A stretch of DNA of 64,000 nucleotides, taken from assembly GCF_000317245.1 (NCBI RefSeq), contig NZ_AJLJ01000271.1:1-64000 (forward strand), written 5' to 3'. The translations under genes and the position numbers were made by a program. Source of the DNA: Fischerella muscicola SAG 1427-1 = PCC 73103 (GTDB taxonomy: Bacteria > Cyanobacteriota > Cyanobacteriia > Cyanobacteriales > Nostocaceae). This document shows positions 27,173 through 37,550 of this stretch, piece by piece. The notes under the pieces are model-generated. The model searched no databases. It worked only from the letters and a program-made list of their open reading frames with translations, and was not told where the DNA came from. Position 1 is the first letter of the stretch, and each line of letters opens with the position of its first letter.

Positions 27173-28987
27173 GTGAGCAAAAAAGTACCAGTGGCGATCG
27201 CCTTTTCTGTTGTATCTAATTTATTACCTTTCAAAGCTTTAGCAGGTGATTACGATCAACTTTTTATTTTCGGTGATAGTTTGTCTGATAATGGTAACCT
27301 ATATCGAATCACAGGAGGTACAATTCCCCTCAGCCCGCCGTATTTTAAAGGGCGTTTTTCTAATGGGCCGATTTGGGTGGAAGTACTGGGTTCATATTTA
27401 AATATTGATTCCAATGAAACTACTAATTATGCTGTTGGTGGTTCCACATCGGGAAATATTAATGTCCTCAGCGAATCGCTAATTATCCCTCTTCCATCTT
27501 TGCCATCTCAAATCAACAATTTTACTTCTATCCCGGAAAATCCTAGTCCTAATTCCTTATTTATTTTATGGGCTGGTGCTAATGATTACCTAATTCAACC
27601 AACAGAAAAAAGAGCAAACGATACACAAGTAGTTGTTAATAATTTATCTAATGCAATTACAACACTAATTAATAAAGGCGCTCGTAATATTATTGTGCCT
27701 AACCTACCAGATTTAGGTAAAACTCCGCAAGAGCGATCGCAAGGTACTGCTGATACCACTACTGCTTTAATTAAAAGTCACAATACTAACTTGAATTCTG
27801 CTCTTCAAGAAATAGCTAAAAACCAGAATGTTAATATTGTTCCGCTTGATATTAATGCTTTATTTAACGAAGTTATTGATCAGCCTGAGCGATATGGTTT
27901 AAGAAATACAAATGACCCTTGTTTTGATCAACAAGCAGGTACAATTTGTTCTAATCCTGATGAATATTTATTTTGGGATCAGGTTCATCCTACAGATCGG
28001 GGACACCAGTTTATTGCAGAATACACTGAAGCTGTGTTGGATGCTCCAGCAGCGATCGTCCCACAAGCCGAAATCGCCTTGCATATAGCCCAAACACAAG
28101 CGCAGTTAATCGATGATCGTTTGTTAGCACTGCAAAATACTTCACAAACACAATCAACAGATTCTTGGGGTGTATTCGTTAACGGTGATGTCAATCTTGG
28201 TAGTCAAGATTCTGATGAGCATCCAGATTATGACTATACAACCGGTGGTGTCACCGCAGGCGTTGATTACAGTGTCACAGATCAACTTGCTGTAGGGGTA
28301 GCATTGGGTGTTGTTAATCATGAAACTGACTTGCAGCAAAATCAAGGTGATATCAAAATAGATGGCTATGCTGTTTCAGTCTATAGCAACTATGTAGAGA
28401 AAAACTTCTACACTAATGCTGTGATTAGCTACGGTAATAATGACTTTGATATCAAACGTCAAATTGATTTCGATCACCGCAGAGCTACAGCTAACACCGA
28501 TGGAACACAGTTTTCAGTAAATATCAACAGTGGTTACATTGCCAGATCAGGTAATATTTCTTATGGCCCCACCCTTGCTTTGAAATACGATCGCATCAAC
28601 ATTGATAGTTACACCGAAACAGGTGCGGGTAGTCTCAATATGAAAGTGGATGATCAACAAGCAGAATCATTAATTGTGAGTGTTGGCGCTCAAGCTGCCG
28701 TGACAGTTAACACTAGCATTGGTTCTATCATACCGAATATCCATGCCAGTTATGAATATCAATTTGCACCCACAGACCGCACCATAACCACAGAACTTGT
28801 AACTCAACCAGGTATACCGATGCGCGCTCAAACAAGTGAACCTGATCGTGATTATTTTAAATTAGGTGTGGGAACAAAGATACTGTTTTCTCAAAATTTT
28901 GCAGGTGCAATTAATTATGAAGTAATGCTGGGGCGAGAAGATGCTAGCAACAATGTAATCAAGGGAGAAATTCGCTATCAATTTTAG
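27173..28987 (+). CDS. GDSL/SGNH esterase autotransporter
   Basis: 604 residues. The signal peptide spans about 1-24 (VPVAIAFSVVSNLLPFKALA). The passenger is an SGNH hydrolase: block I FGDSLSDNGN (S36 nucleophile), a Gly in AVGGS, block III AGAND and block V DQVHP, supplying the Asp-His pair. From about 325 to the end is an autotransporter beta-barrel: alternating beta strands, Gly/Tyr-rich, ending in the outer-membrane signature RYQF with a terminal Phe. It is therefore a type V-secreted, surface-attached lipase or esterase, as in EstA. The start is GTG; an in-frame TGA at 27158 excludes any upstream start. Confidence 0.9.
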   Translation: MSKKVPVAIAFSVVSNLLPFKALAGDYDQLFIFGDSLSDNGNLYRITGGTIPLSPPYFKGRFSNGPIWVEVLGSYLNIDSNETTNYAVGGSTSGNINVLSESLIIPLPSLPSQINNFTSIPENPSPNSLFILWAGANDYLIQPTEKRANDTQVVVNNLSNAITTLINKGARNIIVPNLPDLGKTPQERSQGTADTTTALIKSHNTNLNSALQEIAKNQNVNIVPLDINALFNEVIDQPERYGLRNTNDPCFDQQAGTICSNPDEYLFWDQVHPTDRGHQFIAEYTEAVLDAPAAIVPQAEIALHIAQTQAQLIDDRLLALQNTSQTQSTDSWGVFVNGDVNLGSQDSDEHPDYDYTTGGVTAGVDYSVTDQLAVGVALGVVNHETDLQQNQGDIKIDGYAVSVYSNYVEKNFYTNAVISYGNNDFDIKRQIDFDHRRATANTDGTQFSVNINSGYIARSGNISYGPTLALKYDRINIDSYTETGAGSLNMKVDDQQAESLIVSVGAQAAVTVNTSIGSIIPNIHASYEYQFAPTDRTITTELVTQPGIPMRAQTSEPDRDYFKLGVGTKILFSQNFAGAINYEVMLGREDASNNVIKGEIRYQF

Positions 28988-29045
28988 ATTTACATTTGAT
29001 ATGAGTTAAAGCCCTGTCTCCCTTTGTCTTCCTTGTCCCCCTTCC

Positions 29046-29957
29046 CTATCTTCCCATCTCACTACCCCCAAACAGCCGCCTTTGCAACAATGTAATTATA
29101 ATGATGACTGTTGCTAGTAAAAAAGCGATCGCAGCTGCATACCCCATTTGTAAGTTACGAAATACTGCTTGATAGATCAATAAAACTACCGTTAAAGTAG
29201 CGTTGTTGGGGCCGCCATTACCATTTGAAAATATATAAGATTGGTCAAAAAGCTGAAATGTCCCGATTATTCCCATTGCTACCACAAAGAAGGTAACAGG
29301 TTTAAGCATGGGAATTGTCACGTAAATAAACTTTTGCCAATCATTAGCACCATCCAATTCCGCTGCTTCGTAAAGTGATTGAGGAATATCCTGCAACGCT
29401 GCTAAATAGATGACCATGTAAAAAGGTGCTGTTGACCAAATATTCATGATCATAATCCCTTTGAGTGCTACAGCTGGATCACCTAACCAGTTGTAAGTCG
29501 GTAGTCCCACAAAAGCCAGAAAATCATTCAGTAACCCATCAGTGTTGTAAATCCACATGAAGATGAGCGTCAACACCGCAGAAGAAGTAACTGTGGGTAA
29601 AAAGTAAAGGATGCGCCACCAGTTTTTCCCACGTATCCCCGAATTGAGAGTTACAGCTAGAACTAATGCCAAAATAGTTTGCATGGGTACGACAATGGCA
29701 ACGTATTCCACGGTATTCTTGAGAGCAATCCAAACCCGTTCATCTTCTATGAGGCGTGTAAAGTTGCGAAAACCAATAAACTCGTATTGAATACCGCCAA
29801 GAAGTTGGACTTTTTGCAGAGATAGGAAAATTGCCCAAACAATCGGTAGAACTACAAAAGTTAGTAAAACCAAAATAGCAGGGATCATAAATAGATACCC
29901 AGCCAAGTCTTCTGCAATATTCCTTCTAGCTTTACGCCGCTTTCTGGCTTCAAACAC
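29046..29957 (-). CDS. Sugar ABC transporter permease (MalF/UgpA type), orphan
   Basis: 303 residues with six membrane helices and the permease EAA loop (YEAAELDGANDWQKFIYVTIP), which contacts the ATPase. The LSLQKV, FIGFRNFTRL and LYFLPTVTSSAVL segments are typical of the carbohydrate uptake CUT1 family. The start is GTG with GGAGG about 10 bases upstream. No binding protein, second permease or ATPase gene is adjacent, so partners must be elsewhere. Substrate unknown. Confidence 0.88.
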   Translation of the reverse strand: MFEARKRRKARRNIAEDLAGYLFMIPAILVLLTFVVLPIVWAIFLSLQKVQLLGGIQYEFIGFRNFTRLIEDERVWIALKNTVEYVAIVVPMQTILALVLAVTLNSGIRGKNWWRILYFLPTVTSSAVLTLIFMWIYNTDGLLNDFLAFVGLPTYNWLGDPAVALKGIMIMNIWSTAPFYMVIYLAALQDIPQSLYEAAELDGANDWQKFIYVTIPMLKPVTFFVVAMGIIGTFQLFDQSYIFSNGNGGPNNATLTVVLLIYQAVFRNLQMGYAAAIAFLLATVIIIITLLQRRLFGGSEMGR

Positions 29958-29983
29958 GAGAAAACCTCCAGCAAATCTTGCAC

Positions 29984-30400
29984 TTAATTTTCAGCGATGA
30001 TTTTACAAATATCATCTAAAAGTGAATCATATTCAATAAACTCTTCTGGATGAAATTCCAAGTAAATTTGATTAAGATTTGGGTTAAGAGATAATATACA
30101 TACCTCAATATTAAGCTTACCTTTGCGCCAACCTTCGCTGCCAATTCTTAGTACCTGGCAATTAATAACATAATTAAATTGAATTTCACTCAGTTTGATA
30201 TGATGTTCACCCAAAGATATTAAATTAAATAACTCTAACATTGAAACGCCGGGTTCAAGACTATTAGACTCATAAACTCGTCGCTGCAATCGATGTCTAA
30301 TTTGTTTCTCTATTAGCTCTTTTAATCTACTGACTTTAAATGTATCTTTTCCTAAAAGTATAACATCATCACAATCTAGAGGTATAATTTTTTCGTTCAT
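29984..30400 (-). CDS. KGK domain protein
   Basis: 138 residues. It contains the cyanobacterial KGK signature EGWRKGKLNIEV in its second half, after a predicted helical N-terminus (SRLKELIEKQIRHRLQRR). The C-terminus is acidic (FHPEEFIEYDSLLDDI). KGK proteins are small, found in cyanobacteria, and have no assigned biochemical role. It lies 26 bp upstream of the ABC permease on the same strand and may be co-transcribed with it, but nothing suggests a functional link. Confidence 0.75.
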   Translation of the reverse strand: MNEKIIPLDCDDVILLGKDTFKVSRLKELIEKQIRHRLQRRVYESNSLEPGVSMLELFNLISLGEHHIKLSEIQFNYVINCQVLRIGSEGWRKGKLNIEVCILSLNPNLNQIYLEFHPEEFIEYDSLLDDICKIIAEN

Positions 30401-30532
30401 GTCAGATAAATAGAGAAAGTTGATTTATGATGGACGCTAACCACCACAATTTAAATACAATTTCTAGGATATTCTGCTAATTAGCTGACATCAATTTAGT
30501 TAAAAATTTGAGAAAATAACCTCATAATCTAT

Positions 30533-30565
30533 AGATCCCCGACTTCTTAAAGAAGTCGGGGATCT
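30533..30565. repeat. Dispersed hairpin, copy B
   Basis: AGATCCCCGACTTCTT (30533-30548), one loop base, then the perfect complement (30550-30565). The flank GAACACCA...TCAAAAT.AAT..GGA...ACTAG is shared with copy C at 43110, and both sit just after the stop of a minus-strand gene, where they could end transcription. Confidence 0.75.
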
Positions 30566-30603
30566 GAACACCAATTATTCATCAAAATCAATCTGGAGGA
30601 GTA

Positions 30604-32112
30604 CTAGGGAACACAAACATTCGGAGCGCATAAACCAGTAAATTGTAGCGTTTTTACAATCCAAGTATTTAAATCTACATGACGAATAGCGTGATTATTA
30701 GTATCAGCAATATATAAATGAGAACCCATGATACTTAATCCTGAAGGTTCATAAAAGCTGCTATTTTTCCCTTGACCATCTTGTAAACCAGCCGTACCAT
30801 CTCCTAATACTGTTTGACAATTACCTGTATGAGGACTGACTAATTTAATTTTATGGTTGTAGCTATCAGCAATCCATAGGAAATTTTGCGCGTATTCTAC
30901 TCCCAAACAATGCTGTAATCTGACATCGGTACCTTGTCCATCCACATCACCAAAACCAAATAACGCACCACTACCACAAATCGTTCTGACTAGTTTTGGT
31001 TCAACTATTCCTACACCACGAATCGAACTAATTTCACTGTCAGCAATATACAATTCTTTGCCATCAGTAGTGATACCGCTAGGTTGAGCAAAAGCAGATT
31101 CGGTCAGTTTACCATCAACACAAGCTTCTGCACCCGTACCCGCATAGGTTTTGACAATATTATCTTCTAAATTCATTTCCCAAATTTGATGCGACCCTGC
31201 CATAGCGATAAATAAACTATTTCTCACCTTTTGTAAATCCCAAGGAGAATTTAAGGCTGTTTGTGTACTAACACCGCTATGTGGTTGGATACTACGACTT
31301 TGTTCTCCTGTTCCAGCAATAGTTTCTACAACTTGGTGTAGCAAATCTACACGTCGCACCGCATGATTTTCTGTATCTGCGATATACAGCATTTGATTTT
31401 CTGCATCAAATGTCATTCCCTGGGGTGCAAAAAATTGCGCTTCATCAAAAGAACCATCTCTTAACCCAAGTATTCCGCTACCAATAATATTTAGGACTTC
31501 CCCATTGAAAGTACTCATGACAATTCGATGATGTCCAAAGTCAGCGATGAATAATCCTGCTGTTGTAGCTAAGACTTTACCAGGAAAGGCTAACGGTGTA
31601 ATTAATGGTTGTTGCTGTTTCTCTAAAATGATTTGTAGTTCTTGAAAATTAATAGTTCCTTTTTCTTGGTGTTGATAAATTAATTTTTCGATAACTTGAT
31701 CTAAAATATTTCGATGACCTTCACCGGATACATAATGAACTACATAACCTTCTGGGTCAATTACCATTAAGGTAGGCCAAGCACGAACAGCGTAATTTTC
31801 CCAAACTTTAAAATCACTATCTATCAAAACAGGGTGTTCGATGTCGTAACGCAGAATAGCTTGGCGAATATTATCGATTTCTTTTTCGTTGTCAAATTTT
31901 GCACTGTGTACGCCAATAACTGTCAGGCTATCTTTGTATTTATGTTCTAAATATTTTAAATCTGGCAGAACATGTAAACAGTTAATACAACAATATGTCC
32001 AAAAGTCTAGTATTATGACTCTACCCCGGAGTTTTTGTAAAGATAAGGGTTTTTCGGTGTTGAGCCAAGGGAAATTTTGCGGTAGTTCTGGCGCTCTGAC
32101 ACGAGGAGTCAT
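30604..32112 (-). CDS. Thioredoxin-like / NHL-repeat protein (NHLRC2-like)
   Basis: 502 residues. The N-terminal thioredoxin-like domain (about 10-150) has the active-site region FWTYCCINC (C42-x-x-C45) and resembles TlpA/peroxiredoxin-type reductases. Residues about 170-495 are NHL beta-propeller repeats (for example DTENHAVRR, DSYNHKIK, DTNNHAIRH). This two-domain layout is that of the NHLRC2 family, conserved from bacteria to animals and of unclear substrate. No signal peptide, so probably cytoplasmic. It diverges from the glutaminase gene. Confidence 0.87.
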   Translation of the reverse strand: MTPRVRAPELPQNFPWLNTEKPLSLQKLRGRVIILDFWTYCCINCLHVLPDLKYLEHKYKDSLTVIGVHSAKFDNEKEIDNIRQAILRYDIEHPVLIDSDFKVWENYAVRAWPTLMVIDPEGYVVHYVSGEGHRNILDQVIEKLIYQHQEKGTINFQELQIILEKQQQPLITPLAFPGKVLATTAGLFIADFGHHRIVMSTFNGEVLNIIGSGILGLRDGSFDEAQFFAPQGMTFDAENQMLYIADTENHAVRRVDLLHQVVETIAGTGEQSRSIQPHSGVSTQTALNSPWDLQKVRNSLFIAMAGSHQIWEMNLEDNIVKTYAGTGAEACVDGKLTESAFAQPSGITTDGKELYIADSEISSIRGVGIVEPKLVRTICGSGALFGFGDVDGQGTDVRLQHCLGVEYAQNFLWIADSYNHKIKLVSPHTGNCQTVLGDGTAGLQDGQGKNSSFYEPSGLSIMGSHLYIADTNNHAIRHVDLNTWIVKTLQFTGLCAPNVCVP

Positions 32113-32181
32113 AACAATTAAAAATTAAAGGGCGATCGCTTATTCTTTAAAATACATGTTTCATTCAAAGACTAGGCAGCT

Positions 32182-33099
32182 TTGAGAAAATTAGAAACAC
32201 TCACTACTACTGAGTTACTAACTTATATACAACAAGCCAAAGTCCAAGCATCTCAAGGACAAGTCGTTGAACGCATTCCTCAGCTAGCTGTAGCTAATTC
32301 CAGTTGGTTTGCTGTTCACATTTGTTGTGCGTCAGGAGAAAATATCGGTGCTGGTGATACGGCTTGTATTTTTCCCTTAATGAGTGCTATTAAGCCGTTT
32401 TCGTTATTGTATCTCTTGGAATCTTTGGGAAGTGAAACCGTTTTTAGCTGGGTTGGGGTTGAACCATCCCTTAATGCTTTCAATTCTGTAGAACAACTGG
32501 TTGCTGATGGTGGACATCCCCGCAATCCGATGATTAACAGTGGAGCTATTACTCTTGCTGATAAATTACCAGGAAACAACGCCAGCGATCGCACTCAAAA
32601 ATTCTGTCAATGGTTAAATCAAATCGCCTGTTGTCAACTCAAGTTGGATGAAGTCACACTCGCTTCGGTACGTTCCGCAAGTTCTCAAACTAACCTAGAT
32701 ATTACGCGCTATTTAGCCGAGGCTGGTTACGTAAATAATCCAGCAATAGCTCTTGACACTTACGAACAAATATGCTGTTTAGCTGGAACAGTCACAGACT
32801 TAGCAAATCTAGGAAAACTCTTAGCTTGTGCAAGTGAATTAGTATTAGCAAACCATCGTCAGATTGTTAACACCCTGATGTTAACCTGTGGACTGTACGA
32901 AGCTTCTTTTCAATATGCTGTACGAATTGGTTTGCCCATGAAATCTGGGATTAGCGGTACACTTTTAGCAGTAGTTCCAGGTAAAGGTGCGATCGCTTGT
33001 TATAGTCCCCCATTAGATAGTACAGGTAATTCTGTGGGTGCGATCGCATTAATTGAGGCTTTATCCCAGTATTTACAGTTAAGTATTTTTACTGCTTAA
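32182..33099 (+). CDS. glsA: Glutaminase, serine-dependent beta-lactamase fold
   Basis: 305 residues, hydrolysing glutamine to glutamate and ammonia. The family landmarks are the SxxK pair (S68, K71 in PLMSAIKPF), GGHPRNPMINSGAI, the Tyr in the TYEQICC segment, and MKSGISGTLLAVVPGKGAI near the C-terminus. The usual SISKVF is SAIKPF here, which keeps Ser and Lys. The start is a TTG: an in-frame TAG at 32173 excludes earlier starts, and no internal Met precedes the conserved core. Length matches the family (about 305-310). Confidence 0.9.
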   Translation: MRKLETLTTTELLTYIQQAKVQASQGQVVERIPQLAVANSSWFAVHICCASGENIGAGDTACIFPLMSAIKPFSLLYLLESLGSETVFSWVGVEPSLNAFNSVEQLVADGGHPRNPMINSGAITLADKLPGNNASDRTQKFCQWLNQIACCQLKLDEVTLASVRSASSQTNLDITRYLAEAGYVNNPAIALDTYEQICCLAGTVTDLANLGKLLACASELVLANHRQIVNTLMLTCGLYEASFQYAVRIGLPMKSGISGTLLAVVPGKGAIACYSPPLDSTGNSVGAIALIEALSQYLQLSIFTA

Positions 33100-33114
33100 T
33101 AAAAAATACTATGT

Positions 33115-33174
33115 GTTTGTAGTAAGGACTTTAGTCCTTATATTTTATTAAGCGCTAAAGCACTTACTACAAAC
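33115..33174. repeat. Inverted repeat between convergent genes, possible bidirectional terminator
   Basis: GTTTGTAGTAAG (33115-33126) and its perfect complement (33163-33174) flank an internal AAGGACTTTAGTCCTT palindrome (33124-33139). A T-run follows on the plus strand. It lies between the ends of the glutaminase and lipoprotein genes. It resembles the small palindromic elements dispersed in Nostoc-type genomes. Confidence 0.65.
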
Positions 33175-33180
33175 TATTTT

Positions 33181-34614
33181 TTAATCATTTTGTACAGAAG
33201 TTGAAGTTTCTTGATCTTGCTGTTCTGATGTTTCTGATGCTGGTGACTCAATAATTATCTCTGGTAATGTCGATGGAGTCACTTTTGGAGATGCTTCTAC
33301 AGTTGGTTGTGCTGTAGGTACTTTACTTGCACGACGTTTAAAAAAGCCACCAAATCTTGGTTTTTTGGATTGTGTTTGCGGAACAGGTTCTGATGTAGTT
33401 TCAACGGTTGGTGTGACAATAGGGGTAGGTGTCGGTTCTGTTTCCAGAATCGACTTTTGTTGTTTGGGTGCTATTTCTGGCGTCGATTCAACAGTTGGTG
33501 TGATACTTGGTGTCGTTTCTATTTTTGGAACAGGTTGTTTCTCTTGTTGAGGTTGTGGTTCCGGTGTAGTTTCAACTGTAGGCGTAACGCTAGGGGTAGG
33601 TGTTGGTTCTAATTCCGGAACAACAAGCTTTTCTCGTTCAGGTAAAATTTCTGGCGTCGGTTCAGCAGTTGGTGTTTTTACTGTGTAGTTTGGATCTACA
33701 ATTGTGCGAACTTGATCTGCTGAGAGTTGTCCTCTGAAAATTTGAGCAAGGGTGTCTTTTCCTTTGGGTTCGTAGGTGAACAACCTGACTGTGCTGTTGA
33801 ATTCATTTTTGACAGTGTTACCTTGGCTATCGAGAAACTCTAGCTTTACCCAGTTTTTACCAGGTTTAAAGCCTTTGAGGTAAACTGCTTGCCAGCGATC
33901 GAGAACAAAGCTTTCACCATTAATTGTGCAACGAATACGCCAATCTGCAAATGGATTATCGGGATTGTCTTTAGCCAGCAGATGTAAAGGCGCGTTGGTT
34001 AAATAAAAGTCCAGTAAAATTGGTTCTGCCCCATAGTCGCCATCAGGACTGTTGTAAGTTAACAAGGGTAATGCTGGATCAGGGTTATTGTTATCACTCT
34101 TAGTGAAAATATGAAATGTGGTTTGAGTGTAAGCGCCTTCATTCTTATAGCTTTCGTGCCAAGGACGTGAAGCAAAAACACGTAGCGTATGAGTACCTGG
34201 AGGTAAGTCAGAGAAGATTAGGGGTTGATTCAGGTCATAAACTGCTATTTCAGGTTGGTTATCCAGAATTACTTCCAGATGAGGGCCTAAATTGAATTTT
34301 GGATCTTTATAGATGGGAAGATCCTTGACCTGAAAACGAACTGTGACTGTGTTGTCTTGAAGAATTTCATCTGATTTAGGCGAAATAATTGATACCTGTG
34401 GTCTGTATAAACCAGTATAATTTCGTAGCTCTTGGATCACAGTTGGTGGAGCAACTTCTGAGAATTGCTTTGTTGAAATTTCAGTCTTTGGTTGCAAGCT
34501 ACCAGATGGTTCTTGGCTAACAACTTTTTCACCACAGCTCGTCAAACTCAACACTAGTACAAAAGCGATGAGCGATTTTAGGAGAGTTACAGCCGTCGTC
34601 CGCCACGAGTTCAT
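33181..34614 (-). CDS. Probable lipoprotein with Pro/Thr-rich repeat tail
   Basis: 477 residues. The signal peptide ends in a lipobox (LSLTSC, Cys near 27), so the mature protein should be lipid-anchored. Residues about 60-290 are beta-rich, with an Ig-like look (PPGTHTLRVFASRPWHESYKNEGA), and contain a DYGAEPILLDFYLTNAPLHL block. The rest is a low-complexity linker of TPEP, TPSVTPTVETTPE and similar repeats, interrupted by a basic patch (RFGGFFKRRASK). I know similar beta-domain proteins only as uncharacterised cyanobacterial proteins. Likely envelope-located. Confidence 0.75.
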   Translation of the reverse strand: MNSWRTTAVTLLKSLIAFVLVLSLTSCGEKVVSQEPSGSLQPKTEISTKQFSEVAPPTVIQELRNYTGLYRPQVSIISPKSDEILQDNTVTVRFQVKDLPIYKDPKFNLGPHLEVILDNQPEIAVYDLNQPLIFSDLPPGTHTLRVFASRPWHESYKNEGAYTQTTFHIFTKSDNNNPDPALPLLTYNSPDGDYGAEPILLDFYLTNAPLHLLAKDNPDNPFADWRIRCTINGESFVLDRWQAVYLKGFKPGKNWVKLEFLDSQGNTVKNEFNSTVRLFTYEPKGKDTLAQIFRGQLSADQVRTIVDPNYTVKTPTAEPTPEILPEREKLVVPELEPTPTPSVTPTVETTPEPQPQQEKQPVPKIETTPSITPTVESTPEIAPKQQKSILETEPTPTPIVTPTVETTSEPVPQTQSKKPRFGGFFKRRASKVPTAQPTVEASPKVTPSTLPEIIIESPASETSEQQDQETSTSVQND

Positions 34615-35187
34615 GTTTTTTATTTACTCATTAACAACTGACGATTATTTTTGCTCAAACTATCCACTCAAAAAATGAGCCAAAAGATGAAATCTGTGTT
34701 AAGCCTTGCCAGAAAAATCTGAATTTTAATTTGCTTATGACAGCATAAATTAATCTTATGTAATAAACATAACTATTTTTCTTAATAGTAATTTAACCAT
34801 CTTTTAGTAGTGCGTTTAACAGAAATAGCCTGATCTGGCAATAGTGTTGTAACTAAAATATAGAGTGGACTAATCGAAATTTAACTATAAATTTTGCGAA
34901 TTGTTTCCCTTTGTAAAATATATAAAGAAACTATTGACTTTTTGACAAGTGCTTTGAACTCAGAAAGCAGATTACGCAATTACTCCAAGGATTTTGAATT
35001 ATTGTTAAAATGTCTCCAACAATGTGCGAGGGAAGACTTTATAATTCAACAGAAACCACTCTCCACATTAAAGTCTTCATCGCTGCTCCAGAAAATTAAT
35101 GGAGAATGCGACTAAGGTTTACAAAAGCCCAGAAGGCCGCCCTGTGGTAACCATGATTCCTCAGTCCTTTTTAAGAGAGGAGGTCGA
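34615..35187 (+). promoter_or_regulatory. psaA upstream region and leader
   Basis: 573 bp between the divergent lipoprotein gene and psaA. A strong ribosome site (GAGAGGAGG) lies 5 bases before the psaA ATG. AT-rich sequence at about 34740-34900 is the likely promoter zone, but I cannot place -35/-10 boxes with confidence. A 73-codon TTG frame at 34894 lies in the leader and is not supported. Confidence 0.5.
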
Positions 35188-37446
35188 ATGACAATAAGTC
35201 CTCCGGAGCGAGAGGAAAAAAAGGCAAGAGTTATAGTCGATAATGACCCGGTACCCACTTCATTTGATCGTTGGGCTAAACCAGGACACTTCGACAGATC
35301 TCTAGCCAAAGGTCCCAAAACCACCACATGGATTTGGAACCTGCACGCACTCGCCCACGATTTTGATACACATACAAGCGATTTAGAAGACATTTCCCGC
35401 AAGATCTTCGCAGCACACTTCGGTCACTTAGCCGTAGTGACTTTGTGGTTAAGCGGGATGATTTTCCACGGCGCTCGTTTTTCCAATTACGAAGCTTGGT
35501 TAAGCGACCCTCTCAACGTCAAACCTAGTGCTCAAGTCGTTTGGCCAATCGTTGGTCAAGATATTTTGAACGGGGATGTCGGTGGCGGCTTCCACGGTAT
35601 TCAAATTACTTCTGGCTTGTTCCAAATTTGGCGTGGTTGGGGTATTACCAACTCGTTCCAACTGTACTGCACTGCGATCGGTGGTCTGGTATTAGCAGGC
35701 TTACTCTTGTTTGCTGGCTGGTTCCACTACCACAAACGCGCTCCCAAGTTGGAATGGTTCCAGAATGCTGAGTCCATGCTGAATCACCACTTGCAAGTAC
35801 TGCTAGGTTGTGGTTCCTTGGGCTGGGCTGGACACTTGATCCACGTATCCGCGCCCATCAACAAGCTGTTAGATGCAGGAGTCGCGGTCAAGGATATACC
35901 CTTGCCCCACGAGTTCATCCTGAACTCAGCGAACTTGATAGATCTGTATCCCAGTTTTGCTAAGGGTCTGGCACCATTCTTCACCTTGAATTGGGGCGTA
36001 TATTCAGACTTCCTCACCTTCAAGGGAGGTTTGAACCCAGTGACAGGTGGCTTGTGGTTGACAGATATTTCCCATCACCACTTGGCGATCGCGGTACTGT
36101 TCATCATTGCTGGTCACCAGTATCGTACCAACTGGGGTATTGGTCACAGTCTCAAAGAGATCCTCGAAAACCACAAAGGTCCCTTCACCGGCGAAGGCCA
36201 CAAGGGTCTCTATGAAAACATGACCACTTCTTGGCATGCTCAATTAGGAACTAACCTTGCCTTCTTGGGTTCCCTGACCATCATCGTGGCACACCACATG
36301 TACGCGATGCCTCCGTATCCGTACTTGGCGACAGATTACGCCACCCAGCTGTGCATATTCACTCACCACATGTGGATTGGCGGCTTCTTGATTGTTGGTG
36401 GTGCTGCACACGCAGCCATCTTTATGGTGCGCGATTACGACCCAGTTGTGAACCAAAACAACGTTTTGGATCGGGTAATTCGCCACCGAGATGCAATCAT
36501 CTCTCACTTGAACTGGGTATGTATATTCCTTGGCTTCCATAGCTTTGGACTCTACATTCATAACGACACAATGCGTGCCTTGGGACGTCCCCAAGACATG
36601 TTCTCTGACACTGCAATTCAGTTGCAGCCCGTATTTGCTCAGTGGGTGCAAAACCTGCACACCCTAGCTCCTGGTGCAACCGCACCCAACGCGCTTCAAC
36701 CTGTTAGTTATGCCTTTGGCGGCGGTATCGTGGCTGTAGGCGGTAAAGTCGCAATGATGCCCATTGCTTTGGGTACAGCCGACTTCCTGATTCACCACAT
36801 TCATGCCTTCACCATCCACGTTACAGTCCTCATTCTGCTCAAGGGCGTATTGTTTGCCCGCAGTTCTCGTCTAATTCCAGACAAGGCAAACTTGGGCTTC
36901 CGCTTCCCCTGTGATGGCCCCGGTCGTGGTGGCACCTGCCAAGTATCTGGTTGGGACCACGTATTCCTCGGTTTGTTCTGGATGTACAACTCCATCTCAA
37001 TTGTGATTTTCCACTTTAGCTGGAAGATGCAGTCTGACGTTTGGGGAACAGTAGACGCAGCTGGTAACGTGTCTCATATCACCGGTGGCAACTTTGCCCA
37101 GAGTGCCATCACCATCAATGGCTGGTTGCGTGACTTCTTATGGGCGCAAGCTACACAAGTCATCAACTCCTATGGCAGCGCACTGTCCGCTTACGGATTG
37201 ATGTTCTTGGGCGCACACTTTGTTTGGGCATTCAGTTTAATGTTCCTGTTCAGTGGTCGTGGCTACTGGCAAGAACTAATTGAGTCCATTGTTTGGGCGC
37301 ATAATAAACTGAAAGTAGCACCCTCAATTCAGCCCCGTGCTCTGAGCATTATTCAAGGTCGGGCTGTAGGTGTAGCTCACTACCTATTAGGAGGAATTGC
37401 CACAACCTGGGCATTCTTCCACGCACACATTCTTTCAGTAGGCTAG
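35188..37446 (+). CDS. psaA: Photosystem I P700 apoprotein A1
   Basis: 752 residues, one half of the photosystem I reaction-centre heterodimer in the thylakoid membrane, binding P700, A0, A1 and the shared Fe-S centre Fx. Eleven membrane helices with many chlorophyll-ligating His are evident. The Fx loop [18 protein letters not shown] gives its two Cys. The length is normal for PsaA. It starts at the ATG preceded by GAGGAGG. It is followed after 176 bp by psaB, with which it forms the classical psaAB unit. Confidence 0.98.
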   Translation: MTISPPEREEKKARVIVDNDPVPTSFDRWAKPGHFDRSLAKGPKTTTWIWNLHALAHDFDTHTSDLEDISRKIFAAHFGHLAVVTLWLSGMIFHGARFSNYEAWLSDPLNVKPSAQVVWPIVGQDILNGDVGGGFHGIQITSGLFQIWRGWGITNSFQLYCTAIGGLVLAGLLLFAGWFHYHKRAPKLEWFQNAESMLNHHLQVLLGCGSLGWAGHLIHVSAPINKLLDAGVAVKDIPLPHEFILNSANLIDLYPSFAKGLAPFFTLNWGVYSDFLTFKGGLNPVTGGLWLTDISHHHLAIAVLFIIAGHQYRTNWGIGHSLKEILENHKGPFTGEGHKGLYENMTTSWHAQLGTNLAFLGSLTIIVAHHMYAMPPYPYLATDYATQLCIFTHHMWIGGFLIVGGAAHAAIFMVRDYDPVVNQNNVLDRVIRHRDAIISHLNWVCIFLGFHSFGLYIHNDTMRALGRPQDMFSDTAIQLQPVFAQWVQNLHTLAPGATAPNALQPVSYAFGGGIVAVGGKVAMMPIALGTADFLIHHIHAFTIHVTVLILLKGVLFARSSRLIPDKANLGFRFPCDGPGRGGTCQVSGWDHVFLGLFWMYNSISIVIFHFSWKMQSDVWGTVDAAGNVSHITGGNFAQSAITINGWLRDFLWAQATQVINSYGSALSAYGLMFLGAHFVWAFSLMFLFSGRGYWQELIESIVWAHNKLKVAPSIQPRALSIIQGRAVGVAHYLLGGIATTWAFFHAHILSVG

Positions 37447-37550
37447 CAATCAGCCAGAAGAGTTAGTCGTTAGTAGTTGGGAGTTAGTAGAACTTGTTTA
37501 TTTGTTGATTGTTGGTAATTATTTAACAACAAGTAACCAATACTAAGTAG

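Noticed and set aside
34894-35115. Possible small gene upstream of psaA
   Set aside because: TTG start, no ribosome site, lies in the psaA leader; protein composition is not convincing.
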